Assembly (NCBI GenBank): GCA_032622095.1
Contig: CP136069.1
Location: 6,900,036-6,964,035, forward strand
Direction of reading: 5' to 3'
Origin: Siphonodentalium dalli
Lineage: Eukaryota > Mollusca > Scaphopoda > Gadilida > Siphonodentaliidae
Length of the DNA: 64,000 nt
A model generated the notes under the pieces. That model was not told the DNA's origin, ran no database searches, and worked only from the letters and a program-made list of their open reading frames with translations. Positions 30,122 through 45,100 of this stretch are shown piece by piece. The translations under genes were made by a program, and so were the position numbers. Each line of letters starts with the position of its first letter. The stretch's first letter is position 1.

Positions 30122-33100
30122 GCATCAAAGCTCAGAGTCAGGGAACCATCTACATGTAACCCATCAAAGCTCAGAGTGAGAGAACCATCTACATGTAACC
30201 CATCAAAGCTCAGAGTCAGGGAACCATCTACATGTAACCCATCAAAGCTCAGAGTCAGGGAACCATCTACATGTAACCCATCAAAGCTCAGAGTCAGGGA
30301 ACCATCTACATGTAACCCATCAAAGCTCAGAGTGAGAGAACCATCTACATGTAACCCATCAAAGCTCAGAGTCAGGGAACCATCTACATGTAACCCATCA
30401 AAGCTCAGAGTCAGGGAACCATCTACATGTAACCCATCAAAGCTCAGAGTGAGAGAACCATCTACATGTAACCCATCAAAGCTCAGAGTGAGAGAACCAT
30501 CTACATGTAACCCATCAAAGCTCAGAGTCAGGGAACCATCTACATGTAACCCATCAAAGCTCAGAGTGAGAGAACCATCTACATGTAACCCATCAAAGCT
30601 CAGAGTGAGAGAACCATCTACATGTAACCCATCAAAGCTCAGAGTGAGAGAACCATCTACATGTAACCCATCAAAGCTCAGAGTGAGAGAACCATCTACA
30701 TGTAACCCATCAAAGCTCAGAGTGAGAGAACCATCTACATGTAACCCATCAAAGCTCAGAGTCAGGGAACCATCTACATGTAACCCATCAAAGCTCAGAG
30801 TCAGGGAACCATCTACATGTAACGCATCAAAGCTCAGAGTCAGGGAACCATCTACATGTAACCCATCAAAGCTCAGAGTGAGAGAACCATCTACATGTAA
30901 CCCATCAAAGCTCAGAGTCAGGGAACCATCTACATGTAACCCATCAAAGCTCAGAGTCAGGGAACCATCTACATGTAACCCATCAAAGCTCAGAGTCAGG
31001 GAACCATCTACATGTAACCCATCAAAGCTCAGAGTGAGAGAACCATCTACATGTAACCCATCAAAGCTCAGAGTCAGGGAACCATCTACATGTAACCCAT
31101 CAAAGCTCAGAGTGAGAGAACCATCTACATGTAACCCATCAAAGCTCAGAGTGAGAGAACCATCTACATGTAACGCATCAAAGCTCAGAGTCAGGGAACC
31201 ATCTACATGTAACCCATCAAAGCTCAGAGTCAGGGAACCATCTACATGTAACCCATCAAAGCTCAGAGTGAGAGAACCATCTACATGTAACCCATCAAAG
31301 CTCAGAGTCAGGGAACCATCTACATGTAACCCATCAAAGCTCAGAGTCAGGGAACCATCTACATGTAACCCATCAAAGCTCAGAGTGAGAGAACCATCTA
31401 CATGTAACCCATCAAAGCTCAGAGTGAGAGAACCATCTACATGTAACCCATCAAAGCTCAGAGTGAGAGAACCATCTACATGTAACCCATCAAAGCTCAG
31501 AGTCAGGGAACCATCTACATGTAACCCATCAAAGCTCAGAGTCAGGGAACCATCTACATGTAACCCATCAAAGCTCAGAGTGAGAGAACCATCTACATGT
31601 AACCCATCAAAGCTCAGAGTGAGAGAACCATCTACATGTAACCCATCAAAGCTCAGAGTGAGAGAACCATCTACATGTAACCCATCAAAGCTCAGAGTCA
31701 GGGAACCATCTACATGTAACCCATCAAAGCTCAGAGTCAGGGAACCATCTACATGTAACCCATCAAAGCTCAGAGTCAGGGAACCATCTACATGTAACCC
31801 ATCAAAGCTCAGAGTCAGGGAACCATCTACATGTAACGCATCAAAGCTCAGAGTCAGGGAACCATCTACATGTAACCCATCAAAGCTCAGAGTGAGAGAA
31901 CCATCTACATGTAACCCATCAAAGCTCAGAGTGAGAGAACCATCTACATGTAACCCATCAAAGCTCAGAGTCAGGGAACCATCTACATGTAACCCATCAA
32001 AGCTCAGAGTCAGGGAACCATCTACATGTAACCCATCAAAGCTCAGAGTCAGGGAACCATCTACATGTAACCCATCAAAGCTCAGAGTGAGAGAACCATC
32101 TACATGTAACCCATCAAAGCTCAGAGTGAGAGAACCATCTACATGTAACCCATCAAAGCTCAGAGTCAGGGAACCATCTACATGTAACCCATCAAAGCTC
32201 AGAGTCAGGGAACCATCTACATGTAACGCATCAAAGCTCAGAGTGAGAGAACCATCTACATGTAACCCATCAAAGCTCAGAGTGAGAGAACCATCTACAT
32301 GTAACCCATCAAAGCTCAGAGTCAGGGAACCATCTACATGTAACGCATCAAAGCTCAGAGTGAGAGAACCATCTACATGTAACCCATCAAAGCTCAGAGT
32401 CAGGGAACCATCTACATGTAACCAATCAAAGCTCAGAGTCAGGGAACCATCTACATGTAACCCATCAAAGCTCAGAGTGAGAGAACCATCTACATGTAAC
32501 CCATCAAAGCTCAGAGTCAGGGAACCATCTACATGTAACCCATCAAAGCTCAGAGTGAGAGAACCATCTACATGTAACCCATCAAAGCTCAGAGTCAGGG
32601 AACCATCTACATGTAACCCATCAAAGCTCAGAGTGAGAGAACCATCTACATGTAACCCATCAAAGCTCAGAGTGAGAGAACCATCTACATGTAACGCATC
32701 AAAGCTCAGAGTGAGAGAACCATCTACATGTAACCCATCAAAGCTCAGAGTCAGGGAACCATCTACATGTAACGCATCAAAGCTCAGAGTCAGGGAACCA
32801 TCTACATGTAACCCATCAAAGCTCAGAGTGAGAGAACCATCTACATGTAACCCATCAAAGCTCAGAGTGAGAGAACCATCTACATGTAACGCATCAAAGC
32901 TCAGAGTGAGAGAACCATCTACATGTAACCCATCAAAGCTCAGAGTCAGGGAACCATCTACATGTAACCCATCAAAGCTCAGAGTCAGGGAACCATCTAC
33001 ATGTAACCCATCAAAGCTCAGAGTCAGGGAACCATCTACATGTAACCCATCAAAGCTCAGAGTGAGAGAACCATCTACATGTAACCCATCAAAGCTCAGA

Positions 33101-36100
33101 GTGAGAGAACCATCTACATGTAACCCATCAAAGCTCAGAGTGAGAGAACCATCTACATGTAACCCATCAAAGCTCAGAGTCAGGGAACCATCTACATGTA
33201 ACGCATCAAAGCTCAGAGTGAGAGAACCATCTACATGTAACCCATCAAAGCTCAGAGTGAGAGAACCATCTACATGTAACCCATCAAAGCTCAGAGTGAG
33301 AGAACCATCTACATGTAACCCATCAAAGCTCAGAGTGAGAGAACCATCTACATGTAACCCATCAAAGCTCAGAGTGAGAGAACCATCTACATGTAACCCA
33401 TCAAAGCTCAGAGTGAGAGAACCATCTACATGTAACCCATCAAAGCTCAGAGTGAGAGAACCATCTACATGTAACCCATCAAAGCTCAGAGTGAGAGAAC
33501 CATCTACATGTAACCCATCAAAGCTCAGAGTCAGGGAACCATCTACATGTAACCCATCAAAGCTCAGAGTCAGGGAACCATCTACATGTAACCCATCAAA
33601 GCTCAGAGTGAGAGAACCATCTACATGTAACCCATCAAAGCTCAGAGTGAGAGAACCATCTACATGTAACCCATCAAAGCTCAGAGTCAGGGAACCATCT
33701 ACATGTAACGCATCAAAGCTCAGAGTCAGGGAACCATCTACATGTAACCCATCAAAGCTCAGAGTCAGGGAACCATCTACATGTAACCCATCAAAGCTCA
33801 GAGTGAGAGAACCATCTACATGTAACCCATCAAAGCTCAGAGTCAGGGAACCATCTACATGTAACCCATCAAAGCTCAGAGTGAGAGAACCATCTACATG
33901 TAACCCATCAAAGCTCAGAGTCAGGGAACCATCTACATGTAACCCATCAAAGCTCAGAGTCAGGGAACCATCTACATGTAACCCATCAAAGCTCAGAGTG
34001 AGAGAACCATCTACATGTAACGCATCAAAGCTCAGAGTCAGGGAACCATCTACATGTAACGCATCAAAGCTCAGAGTGAGAGAACCATCTACATGTAACG
34101 CATCAAAGCTCAGAGTCAGGGAACCATCTACATGTAACCCATCAAAGCTCAGAGTGAGAGAACCATCTACATGTAACCCATCAAAGCTCAGAGTGAGAGA
34201 ACCATCTACATGTAACCCATCAAAGCTCAGAGTCAGGGAACCATCTACATGTAACCCATCAAAGCTCAGAGTGAGAGAACCATCTACATGTAACCCATCA
34301 AAGCTCAGAGTCAGGGAACCATCTACATGTAACCCATCAAAGCTCAGAGTGAGAGAACCATCTACATGTAACGCATCAAAGCTCAGAGTGAGAGAACCAT
34401 CTACATGTAACCCATCAAAGCTCAGAGTGAGAGAACCATCTACATGTAACCCATCAAAGCTCAGAGTCAGGGAACCATCTACATGTAACCCATCAAAGCT
34501 CAGAGTGAGAGAACCATCTACATGTAACCCATCAAAGCTCAGAGTCAGGGAACCATCTACATGTAACCCATCAAAGCTCAGAGTGAGAGAACCATCTACA
34601 TGTAACCCATCAAAGCTCAGAGTGAGAGAACCATCTACATGTAACCCATCAAAGCTCAGAGTGAGAGAACCATCTACATGTAACCCATCAAAGCTCAGAG
34701 TCAGGGAACCATCTACATGTAACCCATCAAAGCTCAGAGTCAGGGAACCATCTACATGTAACCCATCAAAGCTCAGAGTCAGGGAACCATCTACATGTAA
34801 CCCATCAAAGCTCAGAGTCAGGGAACCATCTACATGTAACGCATCAAAGCTCAGAGTGAGAGAACCATCTACATGTAACCCATCAAAGCTCAGAGTCAGG
34901 GAACCATCTACATGTAACCCATCAAAGCTCAGAGTGAGAGAACCATCTACATGTAACCCATCAAAGCTCAGAGTGAGAGAACCATCTACATGTAACCCAT
35001 CAAAGCTCAGAGTCAGGGAACCATCTACATGTAACCCATCAAAGCTCAGAGTCAGGGAACCATCTACATGTAACGCATCAAAGCTCAGAGTCAGGGAACC
35101 ATCTACATGTAACCCATCAAAGCTCAGAGTGAGAGAACCATCTACATGTAACCCATCAAAGCTCAGAGTGAGAGAACCATCTACATGTAACCCATCAAAG
35201 CTCAGAGTGAGAGAACCATCTACATGTAACCCATCAAAGCTCAGAGTCAGGGAACCATCTACATGTAACGCATCAAAGCTCAGAGTGAGAGAACCATCTA
35301 CATGTAACCCATCAAAGCTCAGAGTCAGGGAACCATCTACATGTAACCCATCAAAGCTCAGAGTGAGAGAACCATCTACATGTAACCCATCAAAGCTCAG
35401 AGTCAGGGAACCATCTACATGTAACCCATCAAAGCTCAGAGTCAGGGAACCATCTACATGTAACCCATCAAAGCTCAGAGTGAGAGAACCATCTACATGT
35501 AACCCATCAAAGCTCAGAGTCAGGGAACCATCTACATGTAACCCATCAAAGCTCAGAGTGAGAGAACCATCTACATGTAACCCATCAAAGCTCAGAGTGA
35601 GAGAACCATCTACATGTAACCCATCAAAGCTCAGAGTGAGAGAACCATCTACATGTAACCCATCAAAGCTCAGAGTCAGGGAACCATCTACATGTAACCC
35701 ATCAAAGCTCAGAGTGAGAGAACCATCTACATGTAACCCATCAAAGCTCAGAGTGAGAGAACCATCTACATGTAACCCATCAAAGCTCAGAGTGAGAGAA
35801 CCATCTACATGTAACCCATCAAAGCTCAGAGTGAGAGAACCATCTACATGTAACCCATCAAAGCTCAGAGTCAGGGAACCATCTACATGTAACCCATCAA
35901 AGCTCAGAGTGAGAGAACCATCTACATGTAACCCATCAAAGCTCAGAGTGAGAGAACCATCTACATGTAACCCATCAAAGCTCAGAGTGAGAGAACCATC
36001 TACATGTAACCCATCAAAGCTCAGAGTCAGGGAACCATCTACATGTAACCCATCAAAGCTCAGAGTCAGGGAACCATCTACATGTAACGCATCAAAGCTC

Positions 36101-39100
36101 AGAGTGAGAGAACCATCTACATGTAACGCATCAAAGCTCAGAGTCAGGGAACCATCTACATGTAACCCATCAAAGCTCAGAGTCAGGGAACCATCTACAT
36201 GTAACCCATCAAAGCTCAGAGTCAGAGAACCATCTACATGTAACCCATCAAAGCTCAGAGTCAGAGAACCATCTACATGTAACCCATCAAAGCTCAGAGT
36301 GAGAGAACCATCTACATGTAACCCATCAAAGCTCAGAGTCAGGGAACCATCTACATGTAACCCATCAAAGCTCAGAGTGAGAGAACCATCTACATGTAAC
36401 CCATCAAAGCTCAGAGTGAGAGAACCATCTACATGTAACCCATCAAAGCTCAGAGTGAGAGAACCATCTACATGTAACCCATCAAAGCTCAGAGTGAGAG
36501 AACCATCTACATGTAACCCATCAAAGCTCAGAGTCAGGGAACCATCTACATGTAACCCATCAAAGCTCAGAGTCAGGGAACCATCTACATGTAACGCATC
36601 AAAGCTCAGAGTGAGAGAACCATCTACATGTAACCCATCAAAGCTCAGAGTGAGAGAACCATCTACATGTAACGCATCAAAGCTCAGAGTGAGAGAACCA
36701 TCTACATGTAACCCATCAAAGCTCAGAGTCAGGGAACCATCTACATGTAACCCATCAAAGCTCAGAGTGAGAGAACCATCTACATGTAACCCATCAAAGC
36801 TCAGAGTGAGAGAACCATCTACATGTAACCCATCAAAGCTCAGAGTGAGAGAACCATCTACATGTAACCCATCAAAGCTCAGAGTGAGAGAACCATCTAC
36901 ATGTAACCCATCAAAGCTCAGAGTCAGGGAACCATCTACATGTAACCCATCAAAGCTCAGAGTGAGAGAACCATCTACATGTAACCCATCAAAGCTCAGA
37001 GTCAGAGAACCATCTACATGTAACCCATCAAAGCTCAGAGTCAGGGAACCATCTACATGTAACCCATCAAAGCTCAGAGTGAGAGAACCATCTACATGTA
37101 ACCCATCAAAGCTCAGAGTGAGAGAACCATCTACATGTAACCCATCAAAGCTCAGAGTGAGAGAACCATCTACATGTAACCCATCAAAGCTCAGAGTCAG
37201 GGAACCATCTACATGTAACCCATCAAAGCTCAGAGTGAGAGAACCATCTACATGTAACCCATCAAAGCTCAGAGTGAGAGAACCATCTACATGTAACCCA
37301 TCAAAGCTCAGAGTGAGAGAACCATCTACATGTAACCCATCAAAGCTCAGAGTGAGAGAACCATCTACATGTAACCCATCAAAGCTCAGAGTCAGGGAAC
37401 CATCTACATGTAACCCATCAAAGCTCAGAGTGAGAGAACCATCTACATGTAACCCATCAAAGCTCAGAGTGAGAGAACCATCTACATGTAACCCATCAAA
37501 GCTCAGAGTGAGAGAACCATCTACATGTAACCCATCAAAGCTCAGAGTGAGAGAACCATCTACATGTAACCCATCAAAGCTCAGAGTCAGGGAACCATCT
37601 ACATGTAACCCATCAAAGCTCAGAGTGAGAGAACCATCTACATGTAACCCATCAAAGCTCAGAGTGAGAGAACCATCTACATGTAACCCATCAAAGCTCA
37701 GAGTCAGGGAACCATCTACATGTAACCCATCAAAGCTCAGAGTGAGAGAACCATCTACATGTAACCCATCAAAGCTCAGAGTCAGGGAACCATCTACATG
37801 TAACCCATCAAAGCTCAGAGTGAGAGAACCATCTACATGTAACCCATCAAAGCTCAGAGTGAGAGAACCATCTACATGTAACCCATCAAAGCTCAGAGTG
37901 AGAGAACCATCTACATGTAACCCATCAAAGCTCAGAGTGAGAGAACCATCTACATGTAACCCATCAAAGCTCAGAGTCAGGGAACCATCTACATGTAACC
38001 CATCAAAGCTCAGAGTGAGAGAACCATCTACATGTAACCCATCAAAGCTCAGAGTCAGGGAACCATCTACATGTAACCCATCAAAGCTCAGAGTCAGGGA
38101 ACCATCTACATGTAACCCATCAAAGCTCAGAGTGAGAGAACCATCTACATGTAACCCATCAAAGCTCAGAGTGAGAGAACCATCTACATGTAACCCATCA
38201 AAGCTCAGAGTGAGAGAACCATCTACATGTAACCCATCAAAGCTCAGAGTGAGAGAACCATCTACATGTAACCCATCAAAGCTCAGAGTGAGAGAACCAT
38301 CTACATGTAACCCATCAAAGCTCAGAGTCAGGGAACCATCTACATGTAACCCATCAAAGCTCAGAGTGAGAGAACCATCTACATGTAACCCATCAAAGCT
38401 CAGAGTCAGGGAACCATCTACATGTAACCCATCAAAGCTCAGAGTGAGAGAACCATCTACATGTAACCCATCAAAGCTCAGAGTCAGGGAACCATCTACA
38501 TGTAACGCATCAAAGCTCAGAGTGAGAGAACCATCTACATGTAACCCATCAAAGCTCAGAGTCAGGGAACCATCTACATGTAACCCATCAAAGCTCAGAG
38601 TGAGAGAACCATCTACATGTAACCCATCAAAGCTCAGAGTGAGAGAACCATCTACATGTAACCCATCAAAGCTCAGAGTGAGAGAACCATCTACATGTAA
38701 CCCATCAAAGCTCAGAGTGAGAGAACCATCTACATGTAACCCATCAAAGCTCAGAGTGAGAGAACCATCTACATGTAACCCATCAAAGCTCAGAGTCAGG
38801 GAACCATCTACATGTAACCCATCAAAGCTCAGAGTGAGAGAACCATCTACATGTAACCCATCAAAGCTCAGAGTCAGGGAACCATCTACATGTAACCCAT
38901 CAAAGCTCAGAGTGAGAGAACCATCTACATGTAACCCATCAAAGCTCAGAGTCAGGGAACCATCTACATGTAACCCATCAAAGCTCAGAGTCAGGGAACC
39001 ATCTACATGTAACCCATCAAAGCTCAGAGTGAGAGAACCATCTACATGTAACCCATCAAAGCTCAGAGTGAGAGAACCATCTACATGTAACCCATCAAAG

Positions 39101-42100
39101 CTCAGAGTCAGGGAACCATCTACATGTAACCCATCAAAGCTCAGAGTGAGAGAACCATCTACATGTAACCCATCAAAGCTCAGAGTGAGAGAACCATCTA
39201 CATGTAACCCATCAAAGCTCAGAGTCAGGGAACCATCTACATGTAACCCATCAAAGCTCAGAGTCAGGGAACCATCTACATGTAACCCATCAAAGCTCAG
39301 AGTCAGGGAACCATCTACATGTAACCCATCAAAGCTCAGAGTGAGAGAACCATCTACATGTAACCCATCAAAGCTCAGAGTCAGGGAACCATCTACATGT
39401 AACCCATCAAAGCTCAGAGTCAGGGAACCATCTACATGTAACCCATCAAAGCTCAGAGTGAGAGAACCATCTACATGTAACCCATCAAAGCTCAGAGTGA
39501 GAGAACCATCTACATGTAACCCATCAAAGCTCAGAGTGAGAGAACCATCTACATGTAACCCATCAAAGCTCAGAGTCAGGGAACCATCTACATGTAACCC
39601 ATCAAAGCTCAGAGTGAGAGAACCATCTACATGTAACCCATCAAAGCTCAGAGTGAGAGAACCATCTACATGTAACCCATCAAAGCTCAGAGTGAGAGAA
39701 CCATCTACATGTAACCCATCAAAGCTCAGAGTGAGAGAACCATCTACATGTAACCCATCAAAGCTCAGAGTGAGAGAACCATCTACATGTAACCCATCAA
39801 AGCTCAGAGTGAGAGAACCATCTACATGTAACCCATCAAAGCTCAGAGTCAGGGAACCATCTACATGTAACCCATCAAAGCTCAGAGTGAGAGAACCATC
39901 TACATGTAACCCATCAAAGCTCAGAGTGAGAGAACCATCTACATGTAACCCATCAAAGCTCAGAGTCAGGGAACCATCTACATGTAACCCATCAAAGCTC
40001 AGAGTGAGAGAACCATCTACATGTAACCCATCAAAGCTCAGAGTGAGAGAACCATCTACATGTAACCCATCAAAGCTCAGAGTCAGGGAACCATCTACAT
40101 GTAACGCATCAAAGCTCAGAGTCAGGGAACCATCTACATGTAACCCATCAAAGCTCAGAGTCAGGGAACCATCTACATGTAACCCATCAAAGCTCAGAGT
40201 GAGAGAACCATCTACATGTAACGCATCAAAGCTCAGAGTCAGGGAACCATCTACATGTAACGCATCAAAGCTCAGAGTGAGAGAACCATCTACATGTAAC
40301 GCATCAAAGCTCAGAGTCAGGGAACCATCTACATGTAACCCATCAAAGCTCAGAGTGAGAGAACCATCTACATGTAACCCATCAAAGCTCAGAGTGAGAG
40401 AACCATCTACATGTAACCCATCAAAGCTCAGAGTCAGGGAACCATCTACATGTAACCCATCAAAGCTCAGAGTGAGAGAACCATCTACATGTAACCCATC
40501 AAAGCTCAGAGTCAGGGAACCATCTACATGTAACCCATCAAAGCTCAGAGTGAGAGAACCATCTACATGTAACGCATCAAAGCTCAGAGTGAGAGAACCA
40601 TCTACATGTAACCCATCAAAGCTCAGAGTGAGAGAACCATCTACATGTAACCCATCAAAGCTCAGAGTCAGGGAACCATCTACATGTAACCCATCAAAGC
40701 TCAGAGTGAGAGAACCATCTACATGTAACCCATCAAAGCTCAGAGTCAGGGAACCATCTACATGTAACCCATCAAAGCTCAGAGTGAGAGAACCATCTAC
40801 ATGTAACCCATCAAAGCTCAGAGTGAGAGAACCATCTACATGTAACCCATCAAAGCTCAGAGTGAGAGAACCATCTACATGTAACCCATCAAAGCTCAGA
40901 GTCAGGGAACCATCTACATGTAACCCATCAAAGCTCAGAGTCAGGGAACCATCTACATGTAACCCATCAAAGCTCAGAGTCAGGGAACCATCTACATGTA
41001 ACCCATCAAAGCTCAGAGTCAGGGAACCATCTACATGTAACGCATCAAAGCTCAGAGTGAGAGAACCATCTACATGTAACCCATCAAAGCTCAGAGTCAG
41101 GGAACCATCTACATGTAACCCATCAAAGCTCAGAGTGAGAGAACCATCTACATGTAACCCATCAAAGCTCAGAGTCAGGGAACCATCTACATGTAACGCA
41201 TCAAAGCTCAGAGTCAGGGAACCATCTACATGTAACCCATCAAAGCTCAGAGTGAGAGAACCATCTACATGTAACCCATCAAAGCTCAGAGTGAGAGAAC
41301 CATCTACATGTAACCCATCAAAGCTCAGAGTGAGAGAACCATCTACATGTAACCCATCAAAGCTCAGAGTCAGGGAACCATCTACATGTAACGCATCAAA
41401 GCTCAGAGTGAGAGAACCATCTACATGTAACCCATCAAAGCTCAGAGTCAGGGAACCATCTACATGTAACCCATCAAAGCTCAGAGTGAGAGAACCATCT
41501 ACATGTAACCCATCAAAGCTCAGAGTCAGGGAACCATCTACATGTAACCCATCAAAGCTCAGAGTCAGGGAACCATCTACATGTAACCCATCAAAGCTCA
41601 GAGTGAGAGAACCATCTACATGTAACCCATCAAAGCTCAGAGTCAGGGAACCATCTACATGTAACCCATCAAAGCTCAGAGTGAGAGAACCATCTACATG
41701 TAACCCATCAAAGCTCAGAGTGAGAGAACCATCTACATGTAACCCATCAAAGCTCAGAGTGAGAGAACCATCTACATGTAACCCATCAAAGCTCAGAGTC
41801 AGGGAACCATCTACATGTAACCCATCAAAGCTCAGAGTGAGAGAACCATCTACATGTAACCCATCAAAGCTCAGAGTGAGAGAACCATCTACATGTAACC
41901 CATCAAAGCTCAGAGTGAGAGAACCATCTACATGTAACCCATCAAAGCTCAGAGTGAGAGAACCATCTACATGTAACCCATCAAAGCTCAGAGTCAGGGA
42001 ACCATCTACATGTAACCCATCAAAGCTCAGAGTGAGAGAACCATCTACATGTAACCCATCAAAGCTCAGAGTGAGAGAACCATCTACATGTAACCCATCA

Positions 42101-45100
42101 AAGCTCAGAGTGAGAGAACCATCTACATGTAACCCATCAAAGCTCAGAGTCAGGGAACCATCTACATGTAACCCATCAAAGCTCAGAGTCAGGGAACCAT
42201 CTACATGTAACGCATCAAAGCTCAGAGTGAGAGAACCATCTACATGTAACGCATCAAAGCTCAGAGTCAGGGAACCATCTACATGTAACCCATCAAAGCT
42301 CAGAGTCAGGGAACCATCTACATGTAACGCATCAAAGCTCAGAGTGAGAGAACCATCTACATGTAACCCATCAAAGCTCAGAGTGAGAGAACCATCTACA
42401 TGTAACCCATCAAAGCTCAGAGTCAGGGAACCATCTACATGTAACCCATCAAAGCTCAGAGTCAGGGAACCATCTACATGTAACCCATCAAAGCTCAGAG
42501 TGAGAGAACCATCTACATGTAACCCATCAAAGCTCAGAGTCAGGGAACCATCTACATGTAACCCATCAAAGCTCAGAGTGAGAGAACCATCTACATGTAA
42601 CCCATCAAAGCTCAGAGTGAGAGAACCATCTACATGTAACCCATCAAAGCTCAGAGTGAGAGAACCATCTACATGTAACCCATCAAAGCTCAGAGTCAGG
42701 GAACCATCTACATGTAACCCATCAAAGCTCAGAGTGAGAGAACCATCTACATGTAACCCATCAAAGCTCAGAGTGAGAGAACCATCTACATGTAACCCAT
42801 CAAAGCTCAGAGTGAGAGAACCATCTACATGTAACCCATCAAAGCTCAGAGTGAGAGAACCATCTACATGTAACCCATCAAAGCTCAGAGTCAGGGAACC
42901 ATCTACATGTAACCCATCAAAGCTCAGAGTCAGGGAACCATCTACATGTAACCCATCAAAGCTCAGAGTGAGAGAACCATCTACATGTAACCCATCAAAG
43001 CTCAGAGTGAGAGAACCATCTACATGTAACCCATCAAAGCTCAGAGTGAGAGAACCATCTACATGTAACCCATCAAAGCTCAGAGTGAGAGAACCATCTA
43101 CATGTAACCCATCAAAGCTCAGAGTCAGGGAACCATCTACATGTAACCCATCAAAGCTCAGAGTGAGAGAACCATCTACATGTAACCCATCAAAGCTCAG
43201 AGTCAGAGAACCATCTACATGTAACCCATCAAAGCTCAGAGTCAGGGAACCATCTACATGTAACCCATCAAAGCTCAGAGTGAGAGAACCATCTACATGT
43301 AACCCATCAAAGCTCAGAGTGAGAGAACCATCTACATGTAACCCATCAAAGCTCAGAGTGAGAGAACCATCTACATGTAACCCATCAAAGCTCAGAGTCA
43401 GGGAACCATCTACATGTAACCCATCAAAGCTCAGAGTGAGAGAACCATCTACATGTAACCCATCAAAGCTCAGAGTGAGAGAACCATCTACATGTAACCC
43501 ATCAAAGCTCAGAGTGAGAGAACCATCTACATGTAACCCATCAAAGCTCAGAGTGAGAGAACCATCTACATGTAACCCATCAAAGCTCAGAGTCAGGGAA
43601 CCATCTACATGTAACCCATCAAAGCTCAGAGTGAGAGAACCATCTACATGTAACCCATCAAAGCTCAGAGTGAGAGAACCATCTACATGTAACCCATCAA
43701 AGCTCAGAGTGAGAGAACCATCTACATGTAACCCATCAAAGCTCAGAGTGAGAGAACCATCTACATGTAACCCATCAAAGCTCAGAGTCAGGGAACCATC
43801 TACATGTAACCCATCAAAGCTCAGAGTGAGAGAACCATCTACATGTAACCCATCAAAGCTCAGAGTGAGAGAACCATCTACATGTAACCCATCAAAGCTC
43901 AGAGTCAGGGAACCATCTACATGTAACCCATCAAAGCTCAGAGTGAGAGAACCATCTACATGTAACCCATCAAAGCTCAGAGTGAGAGAACCATCTACAT
44001 GTAACCCATCAAAGCTCAGAGTCAGGGAACCATCTACATGTAACCCATCAAAGCTCAGAGTGAGAGAACCATCTACATGTAACCCATCAAAGCTCAGAGT
44101 GAGAGAACCATCTACATGTAACCCATCAAAGCTCAGAGTGAGAGAACCATCTACATGTAACCCATCAAAGCTCAGAGTCAGGGAACCATCTACATGTAAC
44201 CCATCAAAGCTCAGAGTGAGAGAACCATCTACATGTAACCCATCAAAGCTCAGAGTGAGAGAACCATCTACATGTAACCCATCAAAGCTCAGAGTGAGAG
44301 AACCATCTACATGTAACCCATCAAAGCTCAGAGTGAGAGAACCATCTACATGTAACCCATCAAAGCTCAGAGTGAGAGAACCATCTACATGTAACCCATC
44401 AAAGCTCAGAGTGAGAGAACCATCTACATGTAACCCATCAAAGCTCAGAGTCAGGGAACCATCTACATGTAACCCATCAAAGCTCAGAGTGAGAGAACCA
44501 TCTACATGTAACCCATCAAAGCTCAGAGTGAGAGAACCATCTACATGTAACCCATCAAAGCTCAGAGTCAGGGAACCATCTACATGTAACCCATCAAAGC
44601 TCAGAGTGAGAGAACCATCTACATGTAACCCATCAAAGCTCAGAGTGAGAGAACCATCTACATGTAACCCATCAAAGCTCAGAGTCAGGGAACCATCTAC
44701 ATGTAACGCATCAAAGCTCAGAGTCAGGGAACCATCTACATGTAACCCATCAAAGCTCAGAGTGAGAGAACCATCTACATGTAACCCATCAAAGCTCAGA
44801 GTCAGGGAACCATCTACATGTAACCCATCAAAGCTCAGAGTCAGGGAACCATCTACATGTAACCCATCAAAGCTCAGAGTGAGAGAACCATCTACATGTA
44901 ACCCATCAAAGCTCAGAGTGAGAGAACCATCTACATGTAACCCATCAAAGCTCAGAGTGAGAGAACCATCTACATGTAACCCATCAAAGCTCAGAGTCAG
45001 GGAACCATCTACATGTAACCCATCAAAGCTCAGAGTGAGAGAACCATCTACATGTAACCCATCAAAGCTCAGAGTCAGGGAACCATCTACATGTAACCCA